The position numbers and the translations under genes were made by a program. 64,000 nt of DNA from Thalassovita mangrovi (GTDB lineage: Bacteria; Pseudomonadota; Alphaproteobacteria; Rhodobacterales; Rhodobacteraceae): the NCBI RefSeq assembly GCF_009857745.1, contig NZ_WWEN01000002.1, positions 806,001 to 870,000 on the forward strand, read 5' to 3'. The notes beneath the pieces were generated by a model. That model saw nothing but the letters and a program-made list of their open reading frames with translations. It searched no databases and had not been told where the DNA came from. Positions 16,981 to 29,512 of this stretch are shown piece after piece (the first letter of the stretch is position 1; every line of letters starts with the position of its first letter).

Positions 16981-17119
16981 GCGGACCCGAGGCGCAGGCC
17001 GCAGGCCGGAGACGAGATAAACATGCGCAGCCGCAGGCTGCACCGCCTGATAACGGCTTTTCCTTCCGCGCCCAATTCGATAGACGATCATCAACGATAT
17101 TTGACGCGGGATCCGGATC

Positions 17120-20100
17120 ATGGCGATGGAAAAGACCTTCAACGCGGCCGAGGCTGAAAGCCGCCTTTACGCGGCCTGGGAAAAGGCGGGCTGCTTCACC
17201 GCCGGTGCGAATGCGAAACCGGGGGCGTCGAGCTTCTGCATCATGATCCCGCCGCCCAACGTCACCGGCGTTCTGCATATGGGCCACGCGTTCAACAACA
17301 CGCTGCAGGACATCCTGATCCGCTGGAAGCGGATGCAGGGCTTCGACACGCTGTGGCAGCCCGGCCAGGACCACGCCGGCATCGCCACCCAGATGGTGGT
17401 GGAACGCGAACTGGCCAGGAACCAGGAACCGTCGCGCGCCGAGCTGGGACGCGAGGCCTTCCTGGAAAAGGTCTGGGAATGGAAGGCGCAGTCGGGCGGC
17501 ACCATCATCGAGCAGTTGAAGCGCCTCGGCGCCTCCTGCGACTGGTCGCGCAACGCCTTCACCATGTCGGGCGCCGAGGGCGCGCCGGCGGGCGAAGAGG
17601 GCAATTTCCACGATGCCGTGATCAAGGTCTTCGTCGAGATGTACCGCAAGGGGCTGATCTATCGCGGCAAGAGGCTGGTCAACTGGGACCCGCATTTCGA
17701 AACCGCGATTTCCGACCTCGAGGTCGAGAATATCGAGGTCAACGGCCATATGTGGCACTTCAAGTACCGCCTCGCCGATGGCGAGACCTACGAGTATGTC
17801 GAGAAGGACGAGGACGGCAAGGTCACCCTGCGCGAGACCCGCGATTACATCTCGATCGCCACGACGCGCCCCGAGACCATGCTGGGCGACGGCGCGGTCG
17901 CGGTACACCCGGATGACGAGCGTTATGCCCCGATCGTGGGCAAGATGGTGCATCTGCCGCTTTGCGATCGCCTGATCCCGATCATCACCGACGAATATCC
18001 CGATCCCGATTTCGGATCGGGCGCGGTGAAGATCACCGGCGCGCATGATTTCAACGACTACCAGGTCGCCAAGCGCGGCAAGCTGCCGATGTATCGGCTG
18101 ATGGACACCAAGGGCGCGATGCGCGCCGACGGGCTGCCCTATGAGGACGCGGTCAAGCGCGCCCGCGAGATCGCCGCTGGGTCGGAAACCAGCGAGATCG
18201 AAGTCGACGCGCTGAACCTGGTGCCGGAAAAATACCGCGGCATGGACCGGTTCGAGGCCCGCAAGGCGGTGATCGAGGATATCACCAACGCAGGCCTGGC
18301 GGTGATGATCCCCGACGAGGAAGGCACCGAGGTGCCCTTCGTCGAAAGCAAGCTGATCATGCAGCCCTTCGGCGACCGTTCCAAGGTGGTGATCGAGCCG
18401 ATGCTGACCGACCAGTGGTTCGTCGACACCGACAAGATCGTTGGCCCGGCGCTCGACAAGGTGCGCGACGGCACGGTGAAGATCCTGCCCGAAAGCGGCG
18501 AGAAGACCTATTATCACTGGCTCGACAATATCGAACCCTGGTGCATTTCGCGCCAGCTGTGGTGGGGTCACCAGATCCCGGTCTGGTACGGGCTGGACCT
18601 GAGCGCGCCGGATTTCAACGACGATGAGGGCGACGGCGATCTGGACCTGGTCGAACTGGGCCGGTTGCTGAACGAAGGCGGCATGCTGCATGCCGGCGAC
18701 GTGCATCACTGCGCCGCCGATTTCGAAGGCGTCATCGCGAAATTCCTCGACGACAACGCCGATATCCCGGCGCCGCTGAACCACGCCACGGTGATCGAGG
18801 TCGCCGACAAGCACGAAGCGATCCACAAGCTGGCCGAGAGCCTGGGCCACTATGCCGTCGATCAGGACCCGACCAAGCTGGTTTACCCGGTCTGGCGCGA
18901 CCCGGACGTTCTGGACACCTGGTTCAGCTCGGGCCTGTGGCCGATCGGCACGCTGGGCTGGCCGGAACAGACCGAGGCGCTGGAGCGGTATTTCCCGACC
19001 AACGTTCTGATCACCGGGCAGGACATCCTGTTCTTCTGGGTGGCGCGGATGATGATGATGCAGCTGGCCGTGGTGGACGAAATCCCGTTCGACACCGTCT
19101 ACCTGCACGGGCTGGTGCGCGACGCCAAGGGCAAGAAGATGTCCAAGTCGACCGGCAACGTGGTCGATCCGCTCGATATCATCGACGAATACGGCGCCGA
19201 TGCTTTGCGCTTCACCAATGCCGCGATGGCGTCCTTGGGCGGTGTTCTGAAACTCGACATGCAGCGGATCGCGGGCTACCGCAATTTCGGCACCAAGATC
19301 TGGAACGCCACCCGTTTCGCCGAAATGAACGACGTGTATGCAAACGGTGCACCGGCGGCGGAGATCCCGGCGGCCAGCGCCACGGTAAACAAATGGATCA
19401 TCGGCGAGGTCGCCAAGGTCCGCGAAGTGGTGGACGAGGCGCTGGAGAACTACCGCTTCAACGACGCAGCGCAAGCGCTTTACGCCTTCGTCTGGGGCAA
19501 GGTCTGCGACTGGTACGTGGAATTTTCCAAGCCGCTGCTGCAGGGCGAGGACGAAGCCGCCAAGGCCGAGACCCAGAAGGTCATGGGCTGGGTACTGGAT
19601 CAGTGCCTGATCCTGCTGCACCCGATCATGCCCTTCATCACCGAAGAGCTGTGGGGCGCCACCGGCGAGCGCGCCAAGATGCTGGTCCATGCCGATTGGC
19701 CGACCTACAAGGCGGCCGATCTGGTCGATGCGGCGGCGGACCGGGAAATGAACTGGGTGATTTCGCTGATCGAGGAAGTTCGGTCTGCCCGCGCCCAGAT
19801 GCATGTGCCCGCGGGCCTGCATATCCCGATGCTGGTCACCGCGCTGGATGACGCGGGCAAGGCCGCCTGGGCACGCAACGAGGTGCTGATCAAGCGGCTG
19901 GCGCGGATCGACAGCCTGACCGAGGCGGCGGATTTCCCCAAGGGCTGCATCACCGTCGCGGTCGAGGGCGGCACTTTCGGCCTGCCCCTGGCCGACATCA
20001 TCGATATCGGCGAGGAAAAGGCGCGTCTGGAAAAGACGCTGGGCAAGCTGGCCAAGGAATTGGGCGGGCTGCGCGGGCGGCTGAACAACCCGAAATTCGT

Positions 20101-20212
20101 CGAAAGCGCACCGGAAGAGGTGGTCGAGGAAGCCCGCGACAACCTGGCAGCGCGCGAAGAGGAAGAAGAGAAGCTGAAGGCGGCGCTGGCGCGTCTGGCC
20201 GAACTGGGCTGA
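17120..20212 (+). CDS. valS: Valyl-tRNA synthetase
   Basis: A 1030-residue class I aminoacyl-tRNA synthetase that charges tRNA-Val. The HIGH-type motif is HMGH at 53-56 within [17 protein letters not shown]; the KMSKS loop is intact at 673-677. The editing domain includes [20 protein letters not shown]. The C-terminal coiled coil ([20 protein letters not shown]) is the ValS tRNA-binding arm. It is longer than E. coli ValS because of insertions in the catalytic half. The 250-bp upstream interval holds repeat copy B and a GC-rich leader. Confidence 0.97.
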   Translation: MAMEKTFNAAEAESRLYAAWEKAGCFTAGANAKPGASSFCIMIPPPNVTGVLHMGHAFNNTLQDILIRWKRMQGFDTLWQPGQDHAGIATQMVVERELARNQEPSRAELGREAFLEKVWEWKAQSGGTIIEQLKRLGASCDWSRNAFTMSGAEGAPAGEEGNFHDAVIKVFVEMYRKGLIYRGKRLVNWDPHFETAISDLEVENIEVNGHMWHFKYRLADGETYEYVEKDEDGKVTLRETRDYISIATTRPETMLGDGAVAVHPDDERYAPIVGKMVHLPLCDRLIPIITDEYPDPDFGSGAVKITGAHDFNDYQVAKRGKLPMYRLMDTKGAMRADGLPYEDAVKRAREIAAGSETSEIEVDALNLVPEKYRGMDRFEARKAVIEDITNAGLAVMIPDEEGTEVPFVESKLIMQPFGDRSKVVIEPMLTDQWFVDTDKIVGPALDKVRDGTVKILPESGEKTYYHWLDNIEPWCISRQLWWGHQIPVWYGLDLSAPDFNDDEGDGDLDLVELGRLLNEGGMLHAGDVHHCAADFEGVIAKFLDDNADIPAPLNHATVIEVADKHEAIHKLAESLGHYAVDQDPTKLVYPVWRDPDVLDTWFSSGLWPIGTLGWPEQTEALERYFPTNVLITGQDILFFWVARMMMMQLAVVDEIPFDTVYLHGLVRDAKGKKMSKSTGNVVDPLDIIDEYGADALRFTNAAMASLGGVLKLDMQRIAGYRNFGTKIWNATRFAEMNDVYANGAPAAEIPAASATVNKWIIGEVAKVREVVDEALENYRFNDAAQALYAFVWGKVCDWYVEFSKPLLQGEDEAAKAETQKVMGWVLDQCLILLHPIMPFITEELWGATGERAKMLVHADWPTYKAADLVDAAADREMNWVISLIEEVRSARAQMHVPAGLHIPMLVTALDDAGKAAWARNEVLIKRLARIDSLTEAADFPKGCITVAVEGGTFGLPLADIIDIGEEKARLEKTLGKLAKELGGLRGRLNNPKFVESAPEEVVEEARDNLAAREEEEEKLKAALARLAELG

Positions 20213-20248
20213 TCATAGATCAGCCTTCGCCTGGCCCGCGGGCGGTGT

Positions 20249-20316
20249 GAGGGGGCCCTGCCCCCTCTTGGCCTGCGGCCAATTCACCCCCGGAGTATTT
20301 TTTCCAAGATGAAACG
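20249..20316. repeat. Gene-end repeat element, copy C
   Basis: Perfect hairpin GAGGGGGC-CCT-GCCCCCTC (20249-20267), a second one TTGGCC-TGC-GGCCAA (20268-20282), then the shared block CCCCCGGAGTATTTTTTCCA with AGATGAAAC. It lies 37 bp after the valS stop and just before the DUF1992 gene, in the opposite orientation to copies A and D relative to the upstream gene. Confidence 0.65.
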
Positions 20317-20340
20317 GGGAAACGTGTTAGGCTCTTGCAC

Positions 20341-20670
20341 ATGCGTTCCTTGAGACAATTGATCGAACGGCAGATCCTGAAGGCCCAGGCCGAGGGCAAG
20401 CTGGAAGGGCTGGAGGGCGAGGGCAAGCCCCTGCCCGAACGGCCCGAGGAGTCTGTGGTCGATCCCGCGATGGCGGCCGGATACCGGATCATGGCCGAGG
20501 CCGGGGCCCTGCCCGAGGAATTCGGGTTGAAGAAGGACCTCGATGCGGCACGAGCCGACTGGCGGGCGGCGACGGACGAAGCAGAAAAGAAACGGCTGAT
20601 GGCGCGCATCGCCGATCTGGAAATGCGCTATAACATCGCCCGCGACGCGCGGAAGAAATTCATGGGTTAG
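20341..20670 (+). CDS. DUF1992 (DnaJ subfamily C member 28-like) protein
   Basis: A 109-residue helical protein of the DUF1992 family. The signature is MRSLRQLIERQILKAQAEGK followed by LEGLEGEGKPLPERPE. It has no J-domain despite the family name DnaJC28-like. The function is unknown. ATG 20341 is preferred to an upstream TTG. It overlaps the convergent crotonase gene by 4 bp. Confidence 0.85.
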   Translation: MRSLRQLIERQILKAQAEGKLEGLEGEGKPLPERPEESVVDPAMAAGYRIMAEAGALPEEFGLKKDLDAARADWRAATDEAEKKRLMARIADLEMRYNIARDARKKFMG

Positions 20671-21455
20671 TCGAAGCGCGGTGCGCGCTTCTGCATATTG
20701 GCGGCGATGACCTCCATCTGATGCGGCTTGCCGATCAGACCCGCCTGTTCGCGGCTTTCCTCCAGCAGAACATCGGCCTCGGGCGCACCGCTTTCGGCCA
20801 CCGCGATCAGCCGCTTGGCCGCGCGCATCGCCGAGGGGCTTTTGCCCGCGATCTTTTCGGCCAGCGCCAGCGCGGCCGCCTTGGGATCGTCGGCCAGTTC
20901 GGTCACCAACCCGATCGCCTGAGCCTCATCGGCCGCGACCTGATCGGCAGTATAGGTGAGTTTTCGCAGCACGTCCGAACGCAGCAGCTTCGGCAGCACC
21001 ACCATGCCGCCCATGTCGGGCACCAGCCCCCATTTCATTTCCATGATCGACAGTTTCGTGTCGGGATGCGCGATGCGGATATCGGCGCCAAGCGCGATCT
21101 GCAGCCCGCCGCCGAAGGTCACCCCGTGCAGCGCCGCGATCACCGGCACCGGCACGTCGCGCCACACCAGCGACACCCGCTGGAATGCGTTCGACAGGCC
21201 ATGGGTGCGCGGCATGATCAGCGCCTCGGGGTCTTCCGCAGCAAAGCGGCCGAAATTGGCCACGTCCAGCCCGGCGCAGAAGGCCGGGCCTTCGCCCGAC
21301 AGCACCACGGCGCGGACGTCATCGTTGCCGATCAGCGCTTCGCCGGCCGCGATCAGGCTTTCGACCATCTCGACATCCAGAGCGTTCATCTTGTCGCCGC
21401 GGGTCATGGTGACGCGGGCGACGTGGTTTTCAATCTCGGTGCTGACGCGGCTCAT
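20667..21455 (-). CDS. Enoyl-CoA hydratase/isomerase family protein
   Basis: A 262-residue crotonase-fold protein. The CoA and oxyanion motifs are AVVLSGEGPAFCAGLDVANF and ALHGVTFGGGLQIALGADIR; the active-site region is MKWGLVPDMGG, where the second glutamate position of classical hydratases is taken by Asp in PDMGG. Exact substrate cannot be read. A GAGGAGG ribosome-binding site precedes ATG 21455. Confidence 0.88.
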   Translation of the reverse strand: MSRVSTEIENHVARVTMTRGDKMNALDVEMVESLIAAGEALIGNDDVRAVVLSGEGPAFCAGLDVANFGRFAAEDPEALIMPRTHGLSNAFQRVSLVWRDVPVPVIAALHGVTFGGGLQIALGADIRIAHPDTKLSIMEMKWGLVPDMGGMVVLPKLLRSDVLRKLTYTADQVAADEAQAIGLVTELADDPKAAALALAEKIAGKSPSAMRAAKRLIAVAESGAPEADVLLEESREQAGLIGKPHQMEVIAANMQKRAPRFD

Positions 21456-21572
21456 CTCAATCCTCCTCTGTCCTTGGTCCCACTATCCGGCGTCACGCCG
21501 CGCAAATCCACCGGGACGTTGGGGCAGTTCTTGCCGCTTGCCGGAACCGCATGGTTCGGTTTATCTGGCGCC

Positions 21573-22679
21573 ATGACTGGACCGCGTTACACCCCGCTCA
21601 CCGAAACCCTGCCCGCAACCGTGCCCTTCGTGGGCCCCGAGGCGCAGGAACGCGCGATGGGCCATGCCTTCCGCGCACGGCTGGGCGCCAATGAAAACGT
21701 CTTCGGCCCCTCGCCCCGCGCGGTGGAGGCGATCCGCGCCTCGGACGCCGATCTGTGGATGTATGGCGATCCCGAAAGCCACGACCTGCGCCACGCGCTG
21801 GCCGATTTCCACGGCATACGCCCCGAAAACATCGTCGTCGGCGAAGGCATCGACGGGCTGCTGGGATACCTGGCGCGGATGCTGGTGGATCAGGGCGACG
21901 CTGTGGTGACCTCCGACGGCGCCTACCCGACCTTCAACTACCACGTGGCGGGGTTCGGCGGCGTGCTGCACAAGGTGCCCTACACGGGCGACAGCGAAGA
22001 CCCAGCGGCGCTTTTCGCCAAGGCGGCCGAAGTGGGCGCCAAGATCGTTTACCTCGCCAACCCCGACAACCCGATGGGGACCTGGCGCAAGGGCGCCGAT
22101 ATCGTCAAGGCGATGGATGCGCTGCCAGAAGACACCCTGCTGGTGCTGGACGAGGCTTACGTCGAATTCGCCCCCGAGGGCACCGCGGCAGAGGTCGATA
22201 TCGAAGACCCGCGCCTGATCCGCATGCGCACCTTTTCCAAGGCCTATGGCCTCGCGGGCGCCCGGGTCGGATACGCCCTGGGGGCCGAGCCGCTGATCAC
22301 CGCTTTCAACAAGATCCGCAACCATTTCGGCATGAACCGCAGCGCCCAGATCGGCGCTTTGGCGGCGTTGCAGGATCAGGACTGGCTGGCACAGACCTGC
22401 GCCAATGTGGCCGCGGCGCGCGATGAAATCGCCCGGATCGCGGCGGAAAACGGGCTGACTGCCCTGCCCTCGGCGACCAATTTCGTCGCTGTGGATTGCG
22501 GTGGCGACGGCGCTTTTGCCAAGGCGGTGCTGGACGCGCTTGTCGCCGACGGGATTTTCGTGCGCATGCCCTTCGTGGCGCCGCAAAACCGCTGCATCCG
22601 GGTCAGCGCCGGCCGGCCCGAAGACCTAGAAGCCTTCGCCGCCGCCCTTCCCAAGGCGCTGGCACGCGCCCGGGGCTGA
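21573..22679 (+). CDS. HisC-like PLP-dependent aminotransferase
   Basis: A 368-residue fold-type I aminotransferase related to histidinol-phosphate aminotransferase. Motifs: LGANENVFGPSPRAVEAI, YGDPESHDLRHALADFHG, VYLANPDNPMGTW, LLVLDEAYVEFAPEG, and the PLP lysine in RMRTFSKAYGLAGARVGYAL. It is not next to other his genes, so it may act on another amino acid such as phenylalanine. Start at ATG 21573; the frame upstream is a shadow of the crotonase gene. A hairpin follows at 22712. Confidence 0.9.
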   Translation: MTGPRYTPLTETLPATVPFVGPEAQERAMGHAFRARLGANENVFGPSPRAVEAIRASDADLWMYGDPESHDLRHALADFHGIRPENIVVGEGIDGLLGYLARMLVDQGDAVVTSDGAYPTFNYHVAGFGGVLHKVPYTGDSEDPAALFAKAAEVGAKIVYLANPDNPMGTWRKGADIVKAMDALPEDTLLVLDEAYVEFAPEGTAAEVDIEDPRLIRMRTFSKAYGLAGARVGYALGAEPLITAFNKIRNHFGMNRSAQIGALAALQDQDWLAQTCANVAAARDEIARIAAENGLTALPSATNFVAVDCGGDGAFAKAVLDALVADGIFVRMPFVAPQNRCIRVSAGRPEDLEAFAAALPKALARARG

Positions 22680-22711
22680 GCGCCCCGAACCGAAACCCCT
22701 CGAAACAGGCA

Positions 22712-22734
22712 AGGCCGGGCCGCGCGCCCGGCCT
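22712..22734 (+). terminator. Hairpin after the HisC-like gene
   Basis: Perfect 9-bp stem AGGCCGGGC-CGCGC-GCCCGGCCT, 32 bp after the aminotransferase stop. It is followed by GTTGCGTTTCG rather than a pure T-run, so termination is likely but not certain. Confidence 0.5.
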
Positions 22735-22876
22735 GTTGCGTTTCGTGCTATGGTGATCCCTGCCCGCGGGGTGAGGCAAGCTGCCACAGCAATCAATTAT
22801 ATATCGCAGATACATATTAAATCGGGTAGCAAGGCCCCACCACATCAGCATCCGGTCACAGACAAGGATTACCCGA

Positions 22877-23272
22877 ATGAAACAATCTCTTCTGATGGAA
22901 AAATACCCGGTTTTCGAACTGGAGATTCCGAAATCCGAAACCAGCTGCGCCAGTGTCGATGACATCATCGCTGCGCTGAAGGCCAAGATCGACGCCCATC
23001 CCAAAGTCGCCGATATCGCCACCTTCGATCACTACGCCCATACCACGTCGATCGACGGCACCATCGCCGAGAACATCAAGGCCGCCAAGAACATCGTGTT
23101 CTGCTTCGGCGTGGCGCTGCCCAACCCGCATGTGCTGGCGGTGCGGCCGCGCTCGATCGGCGTCGCCGATATGGGCGATCACTTCCACCTGGCCTTCTTG
23201 GAACCGCCGATGGAAGTCGCCACCAAGGAAATGGAAGCCTGGTGCAAGGCGCTGGCCGACAAGAAAGCCTGA
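22877..23272 (+). CDS. Conserved hypothetical protein (DUF6858-like)
   Basis: A 131-residue soluble protein, starting MKQSLLMEKYPVFELEIPKS. It resembles a small conserved family of Rhodobacteraceae that I recall as DUF6858, a name I cannot verify here. It has no signal peptide or membrane segment; HYAHTTSIDGTIAENIKAAK and FCFGVALPNPHVLAVRPRSI are the most distinctive stretches. An AT-rich interval (about 22790-22830), likely a promoter, precedes it. Repeat copy D follows the stop. Confidence 0.7.
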   Translation: MKQSLLMEKYPVFELEIPKSETSCASVDDIIAALKAKIDAHPKVADIATFDHYAHTTSIDGTIAENIKAAKNIVFCFGVALPNPHVLAVRPRSIGVADMGDHFHLAFLEPPMEVATKEMEAWCKALADKKA

Positions 23273-23275
23273 GCC

Positions 23276-23354
23276 GTTTCTTCTGTTCGAAAATATCCTC
23301 GGGGGGCGCGGTCAAAGCCCTGGGCTTTGACCGCCGGGGGGCAGACAGCCCCCC
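23276..23354 (+). repeat. Gene-end repeat element, copy D
   Basis: Starts 3 bp after the upstream stop: GTTTCTTCTGTTCGAAAATA, TCCTCGGGGGG, then a perfect 10-bp stem GGTCAAAGCC-CTG-GGCTTTGACC (23310-23332) and GGGGGGC/GCCCCCC. It separates two convergent genes and so is placed to stop transcription from both sides. Confidence 0.65.
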
Positions 23355-23357
23355 GCC

Positions 23358-24554
23358 TCACCCCGCCGCCATCACCGCCGTTGCCGCTTCCAACGCGCCG
23401 CTGCCATGCGGGATATCCAGCGCCTTGAAGGCGGTCTCGATGGTGCCCAGCATGCCCAGCACCATATGGGCGTTCAAATGCCCCATATGGCCGATGCGGA
23501 AATAACCGCGCCCATCCGGATCGCCCTCTTCCGACATGCCAAGCCCGATGCCCAGCGTGACGCCCGCATTGGTTTCCACCCATTCGCGCAGCTGGTGCCC
23601 ATAGGGCAGCCCCAGCCGCAGCGAAGTGACCGAGCGCGCGCGCTGATCGGCATCGGCGACGTTCAGGGTCAGCGGGCCGTCTTCGCCCCATTTGTCCGCC
23701 GCGGCCCAGATCGCCCGGGCCAGAACGTCGTGGCGTTGCCAGACGTGTTCCAACCCCTCGCCGTGGATCATGTCCAGCGCCGCGCGCAGGCCGTACAGGT
23801 GATGGGTCGGCGCTGTGCCGCCGAAATGCTGGTAGAAGCCCTGCGGGTTGAACCGCGGCACCCAGTCCCAGTACCGGCTGACCCGTTCCATCCCGGCGCG
23901 CACCTCGACCGCGCGGGGACCGGCGAAGACGAAGCCCAGCCCGGGCGGCGTCATCAGCCCCTTCTGGCTGGCGCCCACCATCACGTCGACGCCCCATTCG
24001 TCCATCTCGAACCGGTCGCAGGCCAGCGAGGCGACGCAATCGGCCATCAGCAGCGCCGGATGCCCGACCGCGTCCAGCACCGTCCTGAGCCCGGCGATAT
24101 TGTTCAACACGCCGCTCGACGTGTCGACATGGGTGCCCAGCACCGCCTTGATCTTGTGATCCTTGTCGGCGCGCAGCGCCTCTTCGACGCGGTTCAGGTC
24201 GAACGGCTGGTTGCGGCCGAAATCGATCAGCTGGATATCGGCGCCAAGCCCGTCGGCCATATCGGCCCAGCCATGACCGAACCGGCCGGTCGCCGGAACC
24301 AGGATGCGGTCGCCCGGGGCGATCACGTTCGCCAGCGCCGCTTCCCAGGCGCCGTGCCCGTTGCTGATATAGATCGCCGCGTTATGCTCGGTCCGCGCCA
24401 CGCGCTTGAGATCGGGAATGATGCCTTCGGTCATCTCGACCAGCGCGCCCTCGTAGATATTGGGCGAGGACCGGTGCATGGCGCGCAGCACTTCTTCGGG
24501 CATGACGGACGGGCCGGGAATGGCAAGATAGGGACGACCGTAGGAAAGATTCAT
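23358..24554 (-). CDS. Alanine/serine-glyoxylate aminotransferase family protein
   Basis: A 398-residue class V aminotransferase. It opens MNLSYGRPYLAIPGPSVMPE, has IYISNGHGAWEAALAN for PLP phosphate binding, and VDVMVGASQKGLMTPPGLGF, where the Lys after SQ is the PLP Schiff-base residue. The family moves amino groups between alanine or serine and glyoxylate. ATG 24554 is chosen because the upstream extension (to 24749) lacks family similarity. Confidence 0.9.
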   Translation of the reverse strand: MNLSYGRPYLAIPGPSVMPEEVLRAMHRSSPNIYEGALVEMTEGIIPDLKRVARTEHNAAIYISNGHGAWEAALANVIAPGDRILVPATGRFGHGWADMADGLGADIQLIDFGRNQPFDLNRVEEALRADKDHKIKAVLGTHVDTSSGVLNNIAGLRTVLDAVGHPALLMADCVASLACDRFEMDEWGVDVMVGASQKGLMTPPGLGFVFAGPRAVEVRAGMERVSRYWDWVPRFNPQGFYQHFGGTAPTHHLYGLRAALDMIHGEGLEHVWQRHDVLARAIWAAADKWGEDGPLTLNVADADQRARSVTSLRLGLPYGHQLREWVETNAGVTLGIGLGMSEEGDPDGRGYFRIGHMGHLNAHMVLGMLGTIETAFKALDIPHGSGALEAATAVMAAG

Positions 24555-24754
24555 GAGGGAACTCCGAAATAACGCGGCGAGGTTAGCCGGAACCGGGTCG
24601 GCGTCAATCTCCGGTATAATCAAATTTGGTGATGTGGCCCATTTCCGAACGGCAGCCGACAAAACGCCTAAGGCGGAGGCATGGTATGGCCATCGAACTT
24701 GCCTATATGGTGGGGGATCACTACAAGACGCGCGACTGAACGGCCCCAAGGACG

Positions 24755-25437
24755 ATGATGAACCCGGTTAAGAAAATCAAAGCGTTGGAAAAGGGAAAGC
24801 ACCTTCCGGTCCCGCTGGATCTGGACGATCCCGAACACCGCCGCAAGGCGATGACGCATTACAACTGGTTCGACCATGCGATCCTGCGCCGCCGCTGGAC
24901 CAATTTCTTTGAAATCGCGCCGGGGGTCTATCGGTCCAACCAGCCGACGCATGAGCGGTTCGAAACCTACGCCGCGATGGGCATCAAGGCGGTTTTGAAC
25001 CTGCGTGGCGAAGGGGTGCAACCGCGCTACCTGCTGGAAAAGGAAACCTGCGATTCCCTGGGCATCAAGATGGTCAACATCTCGCTGCACGCCCGCAAGG
25101 CGCCGCCGAAGGAAAACCTGCTGCAGGTGATCGAGGCGATGCGCACCATCGACCGCCCGTTCCTGATGCATTGCAAATCCGGCGCTGACCGTGCCGGGCT
25201 GGCCAGCGCGGTTTACCTGATGGTCTATGAAGGTGTGCCCGTCTCCGAGGCCAAGAAGATGCTGTCGGTGAAATTCATCCACCTGAAATGGTCCAAGACC
25301 GGCATCCTGGACTACTTCCTCGAGGTCTACGAGGCGCGGCTGCGCAAGGGTGATATCGCCTTCCTCGACTGGCTGCGCGACGAATATGACGAAGAGGTGC
25401 TGACCGCCGGGTTCCACAACGGCCGGAAGCTGCCGCA

Positions 25438-25441
<4 letters not shown>
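24755..25441 (+). CDS. Tyrosine phosphatase-like protein
   Basis: A 228-residue cytosolic phosphatase of the dual-specificity/tyrosine phosphatase type. The P-loop is intact: HCKSGADRAG, with Cys140 and Arg146. IAPGVYRSNQPTHERFE upstream matches the Y-R-S-x-Q-P start of the domain and carries the phosphate-entry loop. The gene stop overlaps the ABC exporter start by 4 bp (ATGA), so the two are co-translated; dephosphorylation of an envelope precursor or of the exporter pathway is a reasonable guess. Confidence 0.85.
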
Positions 25442-27324
<1,883 letters not shown>

Positions 27325-27941
27325 GCGGGATTTCCCGCAACCGCCCGCGCAGCTTGCGTACCATCGCCACGTCTTCCATCAGCGGCTGATCGGCGAATCC
27401 GCCGGTGCTGTCGTAAAGCGCCCGCGACAGCAGCAACCCCTGATCGCCATAGGGCAGCCCGAACAGCCGCGCCCGCAGGTTGGCCCAGCCCGCAACGAAA
27501 CGCGGCGCCGGACCGGCGGCATCGAAGCGCAGCCGGAAATACCCCGCCCGGTCCGGGTGGGACGCGATGTGATCCAGCACGCAATCGGACCAGCCGGGAT
27601 CGAGAACCGTATCGGCATGCAGCACCAGCAGCCAGTCTCCCTGCGCCGCCTGCATCCCGCGCCGCAACTGCCCGCCGCGCGATGCTTCGCCCGCGACCAG
27701 CTCCGCGCCGACCTCCCCGGCGATCTGCAACGTCGCGTCTGAGGACCCGCCGTCGCTGATCACCACTTCGCGCAGCAGCCCGGCTTCCAGCCCTTCCATC
27801 AGCGCCATCAGGCAGGCCGGCAGCTGCTTTTCCGCGTTCAGCGTGGGAATGATCACTGAAAGGGCTGCGCGCATGTCTGTCCCCTGTTGCCGTCCGTGAC
27901 CCGCGCTATATTACAGTCACGCGCCGAACGGGAGAGTTGAA

Positions 27942-28673
27942 ATGAGCCGCACCATATTCCGCATCACCGGGGCAGATGCCCGCCATTTCCTGCAAGGGCT
28001 GGTGACCAATGACGTGGAAAGGCTGTCTCAGGGCGCGGTCTATGCCGCGCTGCTGACGCCGCAGGGCAAATACATGGCCGATTTCTTCCTCGTCCCCGAC
28101 GGCGACGCGGTGCTGCTGGACGTCGACAGCGCCCTTGCCCCGATGCTGGCGCAGCGGCTGAACATGTACAAGCTGCGCGCCGACGTGACGATCGAGGAAA
28201 CCGGGTTGCAGGTGAAACGCGGTACCGGCCCCACGCCCGACGGCGCCTTTGCCGATCCACGCGATCCTGCGCTTGGCTGGCGTCTCTATGGCGACGAGGG
28301 CGGCGACGACGGCAGCGACTGGGATGCGATCCGCGTCGCCCAGTGCATCCCCGAAACCGGGATCGAGCTGACGCCCGACACCTATATCCTGGAGGCCGGG
28401 TTCGAACAGCTGCACGGGGTGGATTTCCGCAAGGGCTGCTATGTCGGGCAGGAAGTCACCGCGCGGATGAAGCACAAGACAGAGCTGCGCAAGGGGCTGC
28501 GGGTGGTTGAGATAGAGGGCGAGGCCGCGCCGGGCACGCCGATCATGGCGGGCGAAAAGGAAGCGGGCACGCTTTACACCTCCGCCGGGGGGCAGGCGAT
28601 CGCCTATCTGCGCTTCGACCGCGCCAGCGGCGAGATGGTGGCGGGTAAGGCCCGGCTGCACCTGGTGGAATGA
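27942..28673 (+). CDS. ygfZ: YgfZ-type folate-binding iron-sulfur protein
   Basis: A 243-residue protein of the YgfZ/IBA57 family related to GcvT. The diagnostic motif KGCYVGQEVTARMKHK is present with its conserved cysteine, and RHFLQGLVTNDVERLSQG lies near the start. The family uses folate to help repair or mature 4Fe-4S enzymes such as MiaB. It overlaps the next gene by 4 bp. Confidence 0.92.
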   Translation: MSRTIFRITGADARHFLQGLVTNDVERLSQGAVYAALLTPQGKYMADFFLVPDGDAVLLDVDSALAPMLAQRLNMYKLRADVTIEETGLQVKRGTGPTPDGAFADPRDPALGWRLYGDEGGDDGSDWDAIRVAQCIPETGIELTPDTYILEAGFEQLHGVDFRKGCYVGQEVTARMKHKTELRKGLRVVEIEGEAAPGTPIMAGEKEAGTLYTSAGGQAIAYLRFDRASGEMVAGKARLHLVE

Positions 28674-29458
28674 GCCTGATCGCCCGGATCGAGGCCCTGA
28701 CCAGGGCAAAGGTGGCGCAAGTCCGGGCGCTGCATGGCGGCGACCTGTCCGAGGTCGCCCATGTGACATTGGCCGACGGACGCGAATACGCCTGTAAGAC
28801 CGGGCCGCTGGTGTCAGTTGAGGCGCGGATGCTGGACGCCATCGGTGCGACCGCCCCTGCCCCGCGATTTGTCGAGGGTGATCTGCTGTTGATGGATTAC
28901 CTGCCCGGGGAGCCGGCAACCCCGACGCATTGGCGCGACCTGGGCCGCGCCTTGCGCGCGCTGCACGACCGTACCGGCGACGCCTTCGGCTGGCCGGAAC
29001 CTTACGCCTTCGGCGCTGTCGCCATCCCCAACGATCCGGCCCCCAATTGGCCGATCTTCTGGGCCGAATGCCGGTTGCGCCCCAGCCTGTCCTTTCTGCC
29101 CCCCGATCTGGCGGGTCGAATCGAGACGCTGATCGCCACCCTGCCCGACCGCCTGCCCAAGGTGCGCCCCGCGCTGTTGCATGGCGATCTATGGACCGGC
29201 AATGTGCATTTCAGCCACGGCCGGGCCTGGCTGATCGACCCGGCCTGCTATTACGGTCACGGCGAGGTCGACCTCGCGATGCTGCACCTGTTCGGATCGC
29301 CCCCCGCTGCGTTCCGGGACGGCTATGGCGTGGTGGAGCCGGGCTATGGCGAAAGGCAACCGATCTACCAGCTTTGGCCCGCTTTGGTGCATTATCGGCT
29401 GTTCGGCAGCGGTTATGCCGGGATGTTGGACAGGCTGCTGAGCGCGGCGGGAGTATAA
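28670..29458 (+). CDS. Fructosamine kinase family protein
   Basis: A 262-residue kinase-fold protein of the fructosamine/ketosamine-3-kinase family. Recognisable parts are the start of the small lobe, LLMDYLPGEP, the catalytic loop ALLHGDLWTGNVHF and the metal-binding LIDPACYYGHGEVDLAML. It would phosphorylate ketosamines on glycated proteins or amino acids so the sugar is released. It is translationally coupled to ygfZ. Confidence 0.9.
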   Translation: MSLIARIEALTRAKVAQVRALHGGDLSEVAHVTLADGREYACKTGPLVSVEARMLDAIGATAPAPRFVEGDLLLMDYLPGEPATPTHWRDLGRALRALHDRTGDAFGWPEPYAFGAVAIPNDPAPNWPIFWAECRLRPSLSFLPPDLAGRIETLIATLPDRLPKVRPALLHGDLWTGNVHFSHGRAWLIDPACYYGHGEVDLAMLHLFGSPPAAFRDGYGVVEPGYGERQPIYQLWPALVHYRLFGSGYAGMLDRLLSAAGV

Positions 29459-29512
29459 CGGCGCTACCCGGGCCGCTGACACGGCTGTTCCGGGCTGGGC
29501 GCAGACTATCTC

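Noticed and set aside
16916-19822. 968-codon open frame on the minus strand across valS
   Set aside because: Shadow of valS: valS carries all synthetase motifs, while this translation is low-complexity, His/Asp/Gly/Val-rich and has no family similarity.
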